DNA of 37,176 nt from Kitasatospora aureofaciens (lineage in GTDB: Bacteria > Actinomycetota > Actinomycetes > Streptomycetales > Streptomycetaceae), in NCBI RefSeq assembly GCF_019192735.1, contig NZ_JAHTKP010000068.1:1-37176 (forward strand). Reading direction: 5' to 3'. Position 1 is the first letter of the stretch. Every line of letters starts with the position of its first letter. The notes beneath the pieces were generated by a model, which saw only the letters and a program-made list of their open reading frames with translations, had not been told where the DNA came from and made no database searches. Both the position numbers and the translations under genes were made by a program. This document shows positions 18,267 to 26,505 of the stretch, in pieces.

Positions 18267-19091
18267 ATGACGGTGGCATTGATCGATTCAGGACTTGGCC
18301 TTCTCCCTACAGCCGGCTGGCTTCGGCACCTTGCCCCGGAACTCGATCTGCTCCTGCTTCTGGATCCCGAGGGCGCCCCCTGGGGACCGAAATCCGCCTC
18401 CTTCGTCACGGACCGTCTGCTCACCGCCGCAGATTTGGCCACGGAGCGCGGCGCGGAGGCCATCGTGGTGCCCTGCAATACCGCCACTGTCACCGCGATC
18501 GACGCCCTGCGCGAGAGGTTCGAGCCTCGCATACCCGTGATCGGAACCGTCCCCGCCGTGAAGCCAGCCGCGGCAACCAGTCAAAACCTCGCCGTATGGG
18601 CGACCGTTCGGACCACCGCAAGTGACTACCAGGATCGTCTGATCGCGGACTTCGCGAACGGCATGCCAGTCGCACGGGTCGCGTGTCCCGGCCTGGCCGA
18701 AGCGATCGACCACGGTGACGTGGCCGCCGCAGCGGAGGCGATCGCCGATGCAGCCGAGCGAACCCCCCGGAATTGCGACGCCGTGGTGCTGGGATGTACG
18801 CACTACCCCTTGGTGGCTCCGGAGATTCTGCAGAGCCTGCCCACCGGAACCATCCTGTACGACAGCGCGGAAGCAGTCGCCCGCCAAGCACTGCGACGAT
18901 TGAACCGCACGAGGGAAACGCGCAGCGTCCTGGGCTCCATCGACGTGGTACTCAGCGGTCGCCCCGGCCGCCTCCCGGCAGGCGCGCACGCCTATCCGGT
19001 GGGCCGTGCCCTGGCCGCCGCAGCGCGAGTACCTCGCGAAGCTCTCATCTCCGCCACCGCCCGAGCCTCGGTGACTGCTCCGGTTGTCTGA
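18267..19091 (+). CDS. murI: Glutamate racemase family protein
   Basis: Glutamate racemase interconverts L- and D-glutamate, supplying D-Glu for peptidoglycan. The 274-residue protein has both catalytic cysteines: C70 in VVPCNTATV and C177 in VLGCTHYPL. It also has the DSGLG start (D7, S8), though the usual GVGG is altered to GLGL. ATG 18267 is chosen from family alignment; no strong ribosome site precedes it. Base composition is less GC-biased at the third position than murT/gatD/pfkA, so it may be a second, laterally acquired racemase rather than the housekeeping MurI. Members of the wider Asp/Glu racemase family could look similar. Confidence 0.85.
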   Translation: MTVALIDSGLGLLPTAGWLRHLAPELDLLLLLDPEGAPWGPKSASFVTDRLLTAADLATERGAEAIVVPCNTATVTAIDALRERFEPRIPVIGTVPAVKPAAATSQNLAVWATVRTTASDYQDRLIADFANGMPVARVACPGLAEAIDHGDVAAAAEAIADAAERTPRNCDAVVLGCTHYPLVAPEILQSLPTGTILYDSAEAVARQALRRLNRTRETRSVLGSIDVVLSGRPGRLPAGAHAYPVGRALAAAARVPREALISATARASVTAPVV

Positions 19092-19348
19092 GCGAACCCC
19101 CGTCCCTGCCCTGTCCACAACACGCCTATCTGCGCGAGCTCTACGTCATCGCGGTCACCCAGAAGCAGACCTGGTAGCCCGCCCGGCGTCGATGCCGGCC
19201 CTGCGGTCCGCTTCTCGCGACCGCAGGGTCGAGTTCGTGGTGCTGTCGTGCCGTCAGCGGCCCACCCGCAGCCGATGGCCGCTCGGATGCGGGTGGCGTC
19301 GGCGATCAGCTGATCCGCTGGGCGGTCGGGATGCGTCGGTCGCGCCCG

Positions 19349-20263
19349 TCAGCTGCCCGCCTTGGCCGACGGGCTCTGGCGCGCCTGCGGGTAGTGGCGC
19401 GCCATGAACTCGGCGGTGATCTCCATCTGCCGCAGCATGCCCTCGGTCTGCTCCGCCGTCGCCCTGGTGCTGTGGCCGGCCAGCGCGCTGCTGCCCGTCT
19501 TGAGGTACACCGGCGAGGCCACCCGCACGAACTCCGGGGCCTCGTAGGTGCGGACGAACCCGCCGGACGTCTTGGTGTTGTCCACGTGAACGTCCAACGG
19601 GATCAGGACCGACTCCCGCAGCGCCGCGATCATCGGCAGCGTCAGGTCGCGTACCGGGTTGAGGCTGTCGGCGCCGAGTCGCTCGAGCACCTGGGCGGCG
19701 GCCCCGTTGCCCAGGCCGCAGTGTGCGGAGATCTTCAGGTGGGTGTCCGAGGGGATCTTCCCGGCCGCGCGCAGCCGGCCGAGCACCGACAGCAGGCCCT
19801 CGTCGTGCAGGACGAACCCCTGCACCCCGACCTCGACCGCCCGGCGGACGTCCTCGATCGCGCGGACCAACTGCTCCTGCCCGCGCAGCCGGTAGCCGAT
19901 CCGCACCCCTTCCTGGGTCTGCACCGTGGCGCCGATGTCGTAGATCGCCCGCGGCCCCACCGACATGAGGATCTGGGCACCGTACTCCCGTCCGAGCGCG
20001 ACGTAGTCGCGGATCTCGCTCAGGGTGTGCCGGCTCAGGCCGAAGGTCTCCGTCACCCGGTTGATCGTGAACCCGCGCCGGACGCTCTCGGACAGCAGCG
20101 TCTCCACCGCCTGCACGGTGTTGACCGTGGGCGCCTCGAACCTCCAGTGGCAGCCGTCGGAAAAGGTCCGGCCGGAGACCATGGTGTTGGTGTCCGGATC
20201 ACAGCCCGGAACGCCCAACTCGCGCAACCACTCCCGCGTCTGCCCGAAGAACATCTCCACCAC
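19349..20263 (-). CDS. TIM-barrel protein resembling U32-family peptidases
   Basis: This protein has about 304 residues from the GTG at 20263 (GAGGGG 7 nt upstream); an ATG at 20254 is an alternative. It has no signal peptide or membrane segment. The alternating strand-helix pattern (GAQILMSVGPRA, GVQGFVLHDEGLL, THLKISAHCGLGN, LIPLDVHVDN) looks like a TIM barrel, and GGFVRTYEAPEFVRVASPVYLKTG recalls U32 peptidase-like proteins. I know no function for this subgroup. Conserved-looking H, C and D residues (HCGLGNG, DVHVDNTKTSGG) may form the active site. It is on the same strand as the metallophore operon but separated from it by 370 bp containing a strong hairpin, so membership is doubtful. The 257-bp gap on its other side holds no clear gene. 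Confidence 0.55.
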   Translation of the reverse strand: MVEMFFGQTREWLRELGVPGCDPDTNTMVSGRTFSDGCHWRFEAPTVNTVQAVETLLSESVRRGFTINRVTETFGLSRHTLSEIRDYVALGREYGAQILMSVGPRAIYDIGATVQTQEGVRIGYRLRGQEQLVRAIEDVRRAVEVGVQGFVLHDEGLLSVLGRLRAAGKIPSDTHLKISAHCGLGNGAAAQVLERLGADSLNPVRDLTLPMIAALRESVLIPLDVHVDNTKTSGGFVRTYEAPEFVRVASPVYLKTGSSALAGHSTRATAEQTEGMLRQMEITAEFMARHYPQARQSPSAKAGS

Positions 20264-20367
20264 TGATTCGCCCCTCACACCCGGTCGGCGACGTCTCGCC
20301 GTCCGAACGGCTCGCTCCCGACTGGATCGACGCCCCGCAGGAAGCCCCGTAGCCTCCCCTCGCTCAC

Positions 20368-20396
20368 CCGCCCGCCGCCACAACGGCGGCGGGCGG
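20368..20396 (-). terminator. Hairpin between the MATE gene and the U32-like gene
   Basis: A perfect 12-bp G+C stem (20368-20379 with 20385-20396) with loop ACAAC lies in the 369-bp gap 20264-20632. It probably terminates the leftward iron-regulated operon. The rest of the gap shows no supported gene, although the minus strand contains a short hydrophobic peptide frame at about 20460-20395. Confidence 0.7.
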
Positions 20397-20632
20397 CCCA
20401 GCGACAGTCCGGCGACAGCGAGTGCGGTAATGCTGCGTCGCATCATTGCTGTCCTCATGGCTCCGAACGGCAGGGCGGGTCCCTGCCGCGCCCGATACAA
20501 CGCCCGTGCGAGCACCGAGGACTCCGGAGATCACCCGAACGGGCACCCCTGCCGCCTGAGCTCGGCCAGACCGTAAACGGACGTCGGGCGAGCGAGCGGG
20601 TGTGCGGTAAGTCGCTGCTGCCGATCCGCCGT

Positions 20633-22054
20633 TCACACGGGGCACACCCCGGGGGCCGGTGTGTCGGCGCGGGTGGCGAGGCTCTGGTTGTAGCGGCGCA
20701 GGAGGAGGACTGCGGTGGTGGCGAGGCCGGTGAGGAGGCCGAGCCAGAGGCCGCGGGTTTCGCCGCCGAGTGGGTAGGCGAAGACCCAGGCAGCGGGGAG
20801 GCCGACGAGCCAGTAGCCGATGAGGGTGATGCGGAAGCCGCTCTTGGTGTCGTCGAGGCCGCGGAGCAGGCCGACGCCGATGTTCTGCGCGCAGTCGAAG
20901 AACTGCAGGACGGCGACGACGGCCAGCAGGCCGGTGGCGATGCTGAGGCCCTGCTGATCGTCCGGGGAGGACGGGTCGAAGTAGGGGCTCAGCACCAGGT
21001 GCGGGAGGGCCAGGTACAGCGTGCCGACGACGGCCATCACGGCTGCGCCGCAGGCGAGGGCGGTGCTGCGGATGCGGCGTGCGGCGGCGTACTCGCCGAG
21101 GGCGAGTTCGCGGCTGACGTTGATGGAGGCCGCGTGCGAGAGGCCGACGGCGACCTGGAAGACGATGTAGATCAGCTGGTTGACGGCGGTGTGTGCGGCC
21201 AGCGCCGCCGCGCCGAAACTGCCGGCGAGGAGGGCGGTGACGGAGAAGAACCCGGCCTCGGAGCCGTAGGTGGCGGCGATCGGTGTGCCGAGGCCGAGCA
21301 GGCGCCGGACGGTCGGCGCGTCGGCCTTCCAGGCGTTCAGGCTGAGCAGCGGGGCGAGTTGGGGGTCCCGGCGGGCGGAGCCGTAGAGGGCGAGGAAGGA
21401 GAGCAGGTGGACGCAGCTGGTGGCGACGCCGATGCCGGTGAGGCCGAGTTCCGGGAAGCCCCAGCTGCCGTGGATGAAGGCCCAGTTGAGGGCGGCGTTG
21501 ACGGCGACGGACACCAGGGTGATCTGCAGGAGGGCCTGCGGGCGGCGCATGCCGACGGTGAACTGGCGGATCGCCTGGAACCAGAGGCAGGGCAGCAGGC
21601 CGGGGGCGAGGGCCGCGAGCATGCCCTGGGTGCGGTGGGCGACGGCAGCGGCCTGGCCGAGGAGGGTGGCGGCCTGGCCGATGAGGATCATCAGGACGGC
21701 GCCGGCGATTCCGGCGAGGGTGGCGACGGCCAGGGCGGCGCGGACGAGGCCGCGGACCTCGTCGTCGGCCTGCTCCGCGCCGGAGTTGGCCGCCTCGGCC
21801 CGGGCGGCGGCGGCCGCGACCTGGTTGCCGACGGAGGTGACGAGGCCGACGCCCATGGTCCGCAGCTGGTTGAAGATGACCAGGGCGAGGCCGCCGGCCG
21901 CGAGGGACTCTGTGCCGAGGACGCCCATCATGATGGTGTCGGTGGTGGTGAGGGCGACCTGGGCGAGTTGGGTGAGGGCGAGCGGGACGGCGAGCGCGGC
22001 GAGGGCGCGGCTGTCGCGGGCCAGGGTGGTCAGTTGCTGCATGGTGGGTTTCAC
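20633..22054 (-). CDS. MATE-family multidrug/metallophore exporter
   Basis: This is a 473-residue inner-membrane exporter with about 12 hydrophobic segments in two similar halves, as in NorM/DinF-type MATE transporters driven by H+ or Na+. The N-terminal signature PLALTQLAQVALTTTDTIMMG matches TM1-TM2 of the family, and the second half begins near GLGTPIAATYGSEAGFF. The start is GTG at 22054; an internal ATG at 22042 is the alternative. It is last in the leftward operon, 53 bp after the SbnA-like gene, the gap being filled by a tandem repeat. Its place suggests it secretes the product of the four enzymes upstream. Confidence 0.9.
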   Translation of the reverse strand: MKPTMQQLTTLARDSRALAALAVPLALTQLAQVALTTTDTIMMGVLGTESLAAGGLALVIFNQLRTMGVGLVTSVGNQVAAAAARAEAANSGAEQADDEVRGLVRAALAVATLAGIAGAVLMILIGQAATLLGQAAAVAHRTQGMLAALAPGLLPCLWFQAIRQFTVGMRRPQALLQITLVSVAVNAALNWAFIHGSWGFPELGLTGIGVATSCVHLLSFLALYGSARRDPQLAPLLSLNAWKADAPTVRRLLGLGTPIAATYGSEAGFFSVTALLAGSFGAAALAAHTAVNQLIYIVFQVAVGLSHAASINVSRELALGEYAAARRIRSTALACGAAVMAVVGTLYLALPHLVLSPYFDPSSPDDQQGLSIATGLLAVVAVLQFFDCAQNIGVGLLRGLDDTKSGFRITLIGYWLVGLPAAWVFAYPLGGETRGLWLGLLTGLATTAVLLLRRYNQSLATRADTPAPGVCPV

Positions 22055-22060
22055 GTCTCT

Positions 22061-22116
22061 GGATGTCAGGGTCCGGATGTCAGGGCCTGGATGTCAGGGT
22101 CCGGATGTCAGGGCCT
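22061..22116. repeat. Four 14-bp tandem copies spanning a stop codon
   Basis: Units alternate GGATGTCAGGGTCC (22061, 22089) and GGATGTCAGGGCCT (22075, 22103). The last copy contains the TGA stop of the SbnA-like gene (22108-22110 on the minus strand), so the other copies repeat the gene end in the gap before the MATE gene. This is best seen as two exact 28-bp repeats. Confidence 0.95.
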
Positions 22117-23136
22117 GCGGAGCTTGGTGAGGGTCTCGTCGATCTCGGCCTCGACGGCGGCGTCGATCAGCGAACGGGCGTTCATCCAGTCGTCGTTGAA
22201 GACGGTGTCCATGTACTTCTCGCCTCCGTCGTTGATGAACGCGACCATAACGGCGTCGGGCGGGAGCCGGTTGAGGCGGGTCAGGGCCTCGTGGACGACG
22301 CCGCCGGCGGAGCCGCCGATGAGCAGGCCGGTGCGGCGGGCGACGACACGGGCGGTGGCGAAGGCCTCGATGTCGCCGACCTTCACGCCCTCGTCGATGA
22401 GGTCGTAGTCGACGAGGAGACCGATGGTGGCGCCTTCGGGGGTACCGGTGCCGGACTGGTAGTAGTCGTGGGCGGGTGGGCCGAAGGCGATGGAGCCCTT
22501 GGGTTCGACGCCGACGACGGTCAGGTCGGGGACGGCTTTCTTCAGCTCCTGGCCGGTGCCGCACAGGCCGCCGCCGGTGCCGACGGCGCCGATCAGCACG
22601 TCCACCCGGTTGTCGAGGGCCTGGGCGATCTCGCGGCCGACGGCGTGGTAACCGACGGCGTTGCTGGGGTTGTTGTGCTGTTCGGTGAAGAAGGTGTTGT
22701 CCTTGCCGCGGGCCATGTCCTCGGCGAGTTCCTCGCGCGCGGCGGTGTGGAGCTCCTCGCCGCCGTCCTCGTCGACGTAGACGAGTTCGGTGCCCATCGC
22801 CTTCATGCCGCGCAGTTTGTCGGCGGCGGCGTGGTGGTCGACGACGGCGGTGAAGCGGTAGCCGCGTTCGGCGGCGACGACGGCGAGGCCGAGGCCGGTG
22901 TTGCCGGAGGTGGACTCGATGATGTGCCCGCCCTCGTGCAGGTCGCCGCGTTCCTCGGCGTCGAGGACCATCTGGCGGGCCATCCGGATCTTGGCGCTGC
23001 CGGTGGGGTTGTACATCTCCAGCTTGAGGAGCAGCCGGGCGCCGTTGTCGGCGCGGGCGAGTTCGAACAGCGGGGTGTAGCCGATGAGGTCGGATATCCG
23101 GCTGACCACCGGGGGGCGGTGGAGGGCGTCGGTCAT
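22108..23136 (-). CDS. SbnA-like PLP synthase (O-phosphoserine + amino acid condensation)
   Basis: This is a fold-type II PLP enzyme of the cysteine-synthase group (342 aa). The cofactor lysine is K49 in NPTGSAKIR, the substrate loop is STSGNTG, and the PLP-phosphate loop is GAVGTGGGLCGTG. In staphyloferrin B, SbnA joins O-phospho-L-serine and glutamate to N-(2-amino-2-carboxyethyl)-glutamate, the precursor of 2,3-diaminopropionate. Here the SbnB-like and SbnH-like genes lie in the same operon, which argues for that chemistry and against ordinary cysteine synthesis. The nucleophile may be Glu, Asp or hydroxyarginine; sequence does not say. It starts 29 bp after the decarboxylase stop. Confidence 0.85.
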   Translation of the reverse strand: MTDALHRPPVVSRISDLIGYTPLFELARADNGARLLLKLEMYNPTGSAKIRMARQMVLDAEERGDLHEGGHIIESTSGNTGLGLAVVAAERGYRFTAVVDHHAAADKLRGMKAMGTELVYVDEDGGEELHTAAREELAEDMARGKDNTFFTEQHNNPSNAVGYHAVGREIAQALDNRVDVLIGAVGTGGGLCGTGQELKKAVPDLTVVGVEPKGSIAFGPPAHDYYQSGTGTPEGATIGLLVDYDLIDEGVKVGDIEAFATARVVARRTGLLIGGSAGGVVHEALTRLNRLPPDAVMVAFINDGGEKYMDTVFNDDWMNARSLIDAAVEAEIDETLTKLRRP

Positions 23137-23165
23137 GGCGTGAGGCTCCGTGGGGGGGTGGGCGG

Positions 23166-24497
23166 TCAGCGGTCGAGGCGCCAGCGGGGGCGGTCGCCGT
23201 CGTGGTCGATGACGACCTTGGACGGCAGCGGCAGTTCGTGGAACTGGGACTCGTTGGAATCCATCTGGTAGCCGGCGGTGTTGGGGTAGACGAGCAGGTC
23301 GCCCGGGCGGGGGCGGGTGGGGAAGGCGATCTTGCGCCAGGTCAGGAGGTCGGAGTCCAGGCAGCTGGCGCCGCCGACGCAGGCCGGGTACGGCCCTGAG
23401 GCGTCACGGCCGGGCTCGGTCAGCAGGACCGGTTCGGGCAGGTACTCGCTGGCGAACCACTGCTCGGACAGGCTGAGGCTGGTCCCGTCGACGGTGACGA
23501 TGCCGTACCCGGGACGGTCCTTGACGCCCTGGATGCGGAAGACGGAAGATCCGGCGCGGTCGAGCAGGGCGCGCCCGGGTTCGAGGAGCAGCATCACCCC
23601 GGCCTGCCGCAGGCGTTCGGCGAGGCTCGCGCCGGTGCCGCCGGGGCTGGCGGCGAGGATCGCGCGCAACGCGTCCGCGCCGGCGACCGGGAAATGGTAC
23701 GGGTAGAAGTCGCTTGCGGCGAAGGCCTTTTGGGCGTGGTAGTGCCCCGGCCCCTGCTCGGCGAGGAAGGCGTGCCAGTCATCGGCGCGGACGTAGTCGA
23801 CGGGGAAGCCGCCGCCGATGCTGACCCGGTCCGCCTGCGGGCCCAACACCCGGGCCTTGAGACAGAGTTCGACGAGTTCCCCGGCGAGGTCGGCGCGCGG
23901 CTGGACCTCGTAGCCGGACAGGTGGAAGCTGAAGCCCTCCATCCGGACGGTGTCCCCGGCTGCGGCGCAGCGGTCCAGCGCCTCGTGCAGCTGCCCGTCG
24001 TCGAGTCCGAACCGGCTGCGCGGCTGGGTCGGCGGGTAGCGGCGCAGCAGCACCCGGACGGGGCGCTCGCTCCCGAGGGCGAGCAGGCGGTCCAGCTCGT
24101 CGAGGGCGTCGACGGCGATCAGCGCGCCCTGCCGGGCGGCGACGCGCAGCAGTTGGTCGGTCTTGGCGGGGCCGGTGACGACGAGGTCCTCGCCGCGCAC
24201 GCCGTGGCCGAGGGCGTCGCGCAGCTCGCCGAGGGAGGCGACGTCGGCTCCTGCCCCGGCCGCGGCGCAGCGGTCCATGAACACCGCGGCCTTGTTGGCC
24301 TTCTTGGCGTAGTACACGCGGCCTTCGACGTCCGCCTCGGTGAGCGCGGTGCGGAAGGCGGCCAGGTTGGCGTCGAAACGTTCCGGCAGCAGGTAGTGGA
24401 ACGGGCCGCCGAGGCCGTGGGCGAGTTCGGGCAGCAGGCCGCTCGCGTGGAGGCGGTCGGCGAGCGGGTCGGGGTGGGCGGGCAGGGTCAGCGCCAC
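23166..24497 (-). CDS. SbnH/LysA-type PLP decarboxylase
   Basis: This is a fold-type III (alanine-racemase-fold) decarboxylase of 443 residues. PLP lysine is K66 (YYAKKANK, altered from the usual YAVKAN); the barrel has HLSGYE, SIGGGFPVDY (226-235) and EPGRAL (306-311); the C-terminal Cys motif CVGGASCLDSD places catalytic C379. It resembles diaminopimelate and ornithine decarboxylases and SbnH, which decarboxylates citryl-diaminopropionate. In this operon it probably removes CO2 from the diaminopropionyl part of the intermediate, creating an ethylenediamine unit (inference). GTG at 24497 overlaps the end of the SbnB-like gene by 10 bases, with GAGGTGG upstream, implying translational coupling. 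Confidence 0.85.
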   Translation of the reverse strand: MALTLPAHPDPLADRLHASGLLPELAHGLGGPFHYLLPERFDANLAAFRTALTEADVEGRVYYAKKANKAAVFMDRCAAAGAGADVASLGELRDALGHGVRGEDLVVTGPAKTDQLLRVAARQGALIAVDALDELDRLLALGSERPVRVLLRRYPPTQPRSRFGLDDGQLHEALDRCAAAGDTVRMEGFSFHLSGYEVQPRADLAGELVELCLKARVLGPQADRVSIGGGFPVDYVRADDWHAFLAEQGPGHYHAQKAFAASDFYPYHFPVAGADALRAILAASPGGTGASLAERLRQAGVMLLLEPGRALLDRAGSSVFRIQGVKDRPGYGIVTVDGTSLSLSEQWFASEYLPEPVLLTEPGRDASGPYPACVGGASCLDSDLLTWRKIAFPTRPRPGDLLVYPNTAGYQMDSNESQFHELPLPSKVVIDHDGDRPRWRLDR

Positions 24498-25477
24498 AGG
24501 GCCACCTCGGTGCCGAGGTTCTGGGCGGCGGCGAGCTGGGCGAAGCGGTGGCCGAGGGCGATGTCGGTGACGACCAGTCCGCTGTTGTAGGCGAAGATGC
24601 GCTGGTCGGGGGCGGTGCGGGCCTTGGAGACGCCGGAGATGATTACGGGCAGTTCCAGGTCGACGTCGGGGAGGTTGCCGTCCGCGTCGGCCATATCGGT
24701 GCCGGTGACGCGCATCTGGGCCGCGCTGGTGGCGATCACGCGGTCCGCGCGGTGCAGGGTGGAGGGGGCGAGGCCGTGGCCGACGAGGATCGACACGGCG
24801 CCGGGCTTGAGCCAGTCGGCCTCGACGGCGGCGGTGGTGTGGGCGCCGGCGGTGGCGACGATGACGTCGGCGTCGCGGGAGGCCTTCTTGAGGTCCTCGA
24901 CGAGTTCGACCTCGCGGTCTGGGAAGTGCCGGGCGAGTTCGGCACGCACTGCGGCGATTCCCTCGGGGTGGGTGCCGGACAGCAGCAGCCGGTCCAGTTC
25001 GGGCAGGGTGGTGAGCAGGAACGGCAGGGCGAGCCGGCCCTGCGTACCGGTGCCGATCACCAGGGCGGTGCGCGCGTCCGGAGCGGCGCACTCGCGGGCG
25101 AGGAGGGCGGAGACGGCCGGGGTGCGCAGGGAGCCGATGCGGGAGCAGTCCATCATCGCCACGGGCAGGCCGGTGACGTCGTCGTAGATGGTCAGCGTCG
25201 TGTAGTAGTGCTGGTTCTCGCGGCTCTCGTGCAGGCCGTGCTTGTAGGAGGTCTTGATCGCGACGACGTTGCGCACGCCGTCGCGGCCGAGCATCGCGTA
25301 GGAGACGGAGTGGCCGTCCGCGGGCTTGACGGTGAGCTTGCGCGGGTTGTCGGACTGCCCGGCGGCCAGGGTGCGGTAGGCCTGTTCGACGGTGCCGACG
25401 ACGTCGGCGAGGGTGATGTCCAGGCCGGCGAGGTCGCTGGTGGAGAGTACGCGCAGGGTGGTGTCGTCCCGGTCCAC
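24488..25477 (-). CDS. SbnB-like dehydrogenase (ornithine cyclodeaminase/mu-crystallin family)
   Basis: SbnB oxidatively cleaves N-(2-amino-2-carboxyethyl)-glutamate to 2,3-diaminopropionate and 2-oxoglutarate with NAD+; relatives run opine-type chemistry. The 329-residue protein starts at GTG 25477, with AAAGG upstream. It has the family core SYAMLGRDG, NVVAIKTSYKHGL and MDCSRIGSLRTPAVSALLAR, then the Rossmann loop VIGTGTQGRLALPFLL, and ends with YNSGLVVTDIALGHRFAQLA. Pairing with an SbnA homolog in one operon is the diagnostic context. It lies 38 bp downstream of the oxygenase and overlaps the decarboxylase. Confidence 0.88.
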   Translation of the reverse strand: MDRDDTTLRVLSTSDLAGLDITLADVVGTVEQAYRTLAAGQSDNPRKLTVKPADGHSVSYAMLGRDGVRNVVAIKTSYKHGLHESRENQHYYTTLTIYDDVTGLPVAMMDCSRIGSLRTPAVSALLARECAAPDARTALVIGTGTQGRLALPFLLTTLPELDRLLLSGTHPEGIAAVRAELARHFPDREVELVEDLKKASRDADVIVATAGAHTTAAVEADWLKPGAVSILVGHGLAPSTLHRADRVIATSAAQMRVTGTDMADADGNLPDVDLELPVIISGVSKARTAPDQRIFAYNSGLVVTDIALGHRFAQLAAAQNLGTEVALWR

Positions 25478-25515
25478 GTGGTGGGCCTTTCGAAGTAGTG
25501 AAGTGGGGGGAGGAA

Positions 25516-26505
25516 TCAGGCGGCCCAGGCGGTGAGGGCGGCCTGGCCGTAGCCGTGTTCGTCGCGCTCGGCGGCCGGCCGGGTGGGGCGGTCCTCGACG
25601 CGGACGGAGGCGCGCTTGAGCCAGCGGTCGGTGCCGTCGTAGCGGGCCTGGAACGGCACCCGGCCGTGGACGACGATGTCGTTGTCGACGACCAGGACGT
25701 CCCCCGGTTCCAGGCTCACCGCCACGGAGACGCGGGCCAGTTCCTCCCCCAGGTGCTCGTACGCCTCGCGCCACGCCTCGTCGGCGTCGCCCAGCGGCGT
25801 GTAGGCGGGGTCGTAGCGCATGGTCAGGCCCTCGGGCGAGTCGAAGAGCGTGGGCACCGGCGCCGGCCGGCCGCCGAACTTCTGGGCCTCCTCGTACGCG
25901 TCGTCGGGCAGGATCGGCGCGACGGGCTGCATGAGCCGGTCGACGTCCGCCTCGGACAGGTCGGTCAGCCGCACGCTGGCCGCGGTGGTGGCGATCCGGT
26001 CGTGGTTGCGCATGCAGCAGAGCAGCAGGAGGTGCGCGCGGCCGGGGTGGAAGGCGTCCTCGGTGTGCGGGGTGAGCAGGATGGAGCTGGAGGCGCCGGT
26101 CTGCTCGCTCTCATGGCCGGGCGAGGGCACGATGTTGTGCACGAACCGGCCGTCCTGCTGGCCGTCCCAGGCGATCGGGGTGCCCATCAGCGCGGAGACG
26201 AGCAGCAGCACGACGTCCCACAGCGCACCGGCGTCGCCAGCCTTCGACCAGTGGCCCGGGGTCGGGCCGAGTCGGGCGTCGTCGACGTTCAGGCCGCGCA
26301 GGACGAACAGGCCGTCGGCGGTGTCGACCGGGCGCAGCTGACGGCGCAGCGGTTCGCCGAGCTGGGCGCACATGACGGGCAGGTCGGCGAGCAGCGCGGG
26401 GCTGGTGGCGGAGCCGTGGAAGGCAAGCAGCTTGGCGGCGGTGTCGGTCAGTTCGGCGACCTGGTCCGCGTCGAGGGTCCGGACCGGGGCGGGAGCGGTG
26501 GGCAC
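25516..26505 (-). CDS. Fe(II)/2-oxoglutarate amino-acid hydroxylase, clavaminate synthase/VioC-like
   Basis: This non-heme iron oxygenase (329 aa) is of the group that beta-hydroxylates free amino acids such as arginine or asparagine (VioC, AsnO) and includes clavaminate synthase. The iron ligands are H147 and E149 in LTPHTEDAFHPGR, the HxE form typical of this group rather than the HxD of TauD, and H280 in DNDIVVHGR. The probable 2-oxoglutarate arginine is R298 in RWLKRASVR. GTG at 26505 has GGAAGGA upstream. It is the first gene of the leftward operon, directly behind the iron boxes, so its product probably hydroxylates a building block or ligand group of the metallophore. Arginine is the leading candidate substrate by analogy, unproven. 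Confidence 0.85.
   Translation of the reverse strand: MPTAPAPVRTLDADQVAELTDTAAKLLAFHGSATSPALLADLPVMCAQLGEPLRRQLRPVDTADGLFVLRGLNVDDARLGPTPGHWSKAGDAGALWDVVLLLVSALMGTPIAWDGQQDGRFVHNIVPSPGHESEQTGASSSILLTPHTEDAFHPGRAHLLLLCCMRNHDRIATTAASVRLTDLSEADVDRLMQPVAPILPDDAYEEAQKFGGRPAPVPTLFDSPEGLTMRYDPAYTPLGDADEAWREAYEHLGEELARVSVAVSLEPGDVLVVDNDIVVHGRVPFQARYDGTDRWLKRASVRVEDRPTRPAAERDEHGYGQAALTAWAA

Noticed and set aside
19117..19177. Short frame ending YLRELYVIAVTQKQTW before a TAG
   Set aside because: It looks like a possible gene tail, but it is too short and lacks any upstream partner in frame; it may be chance.
22108..23136. Ordinary cysteine synthase (CysK/CysM)
   Set aside because: Co-transcription with SbnB-like and SbnH-like genes behind iron boxes points to diaminopropionate-type chemistry instead, though the fold is the same.
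24488..25477. Ornithine cyclodeaminase making proline
   Set aside because: The family match is real, but pairing with an SbnA homolog in an iron-regulated operon makes the SbnB role much more likely.
25516..26505. Taurine dioxygenase (TauD)
   Set aside because: The iron motif is HTE rather than HxD, and the spacing matches the clavaminate synthase/VioC group.
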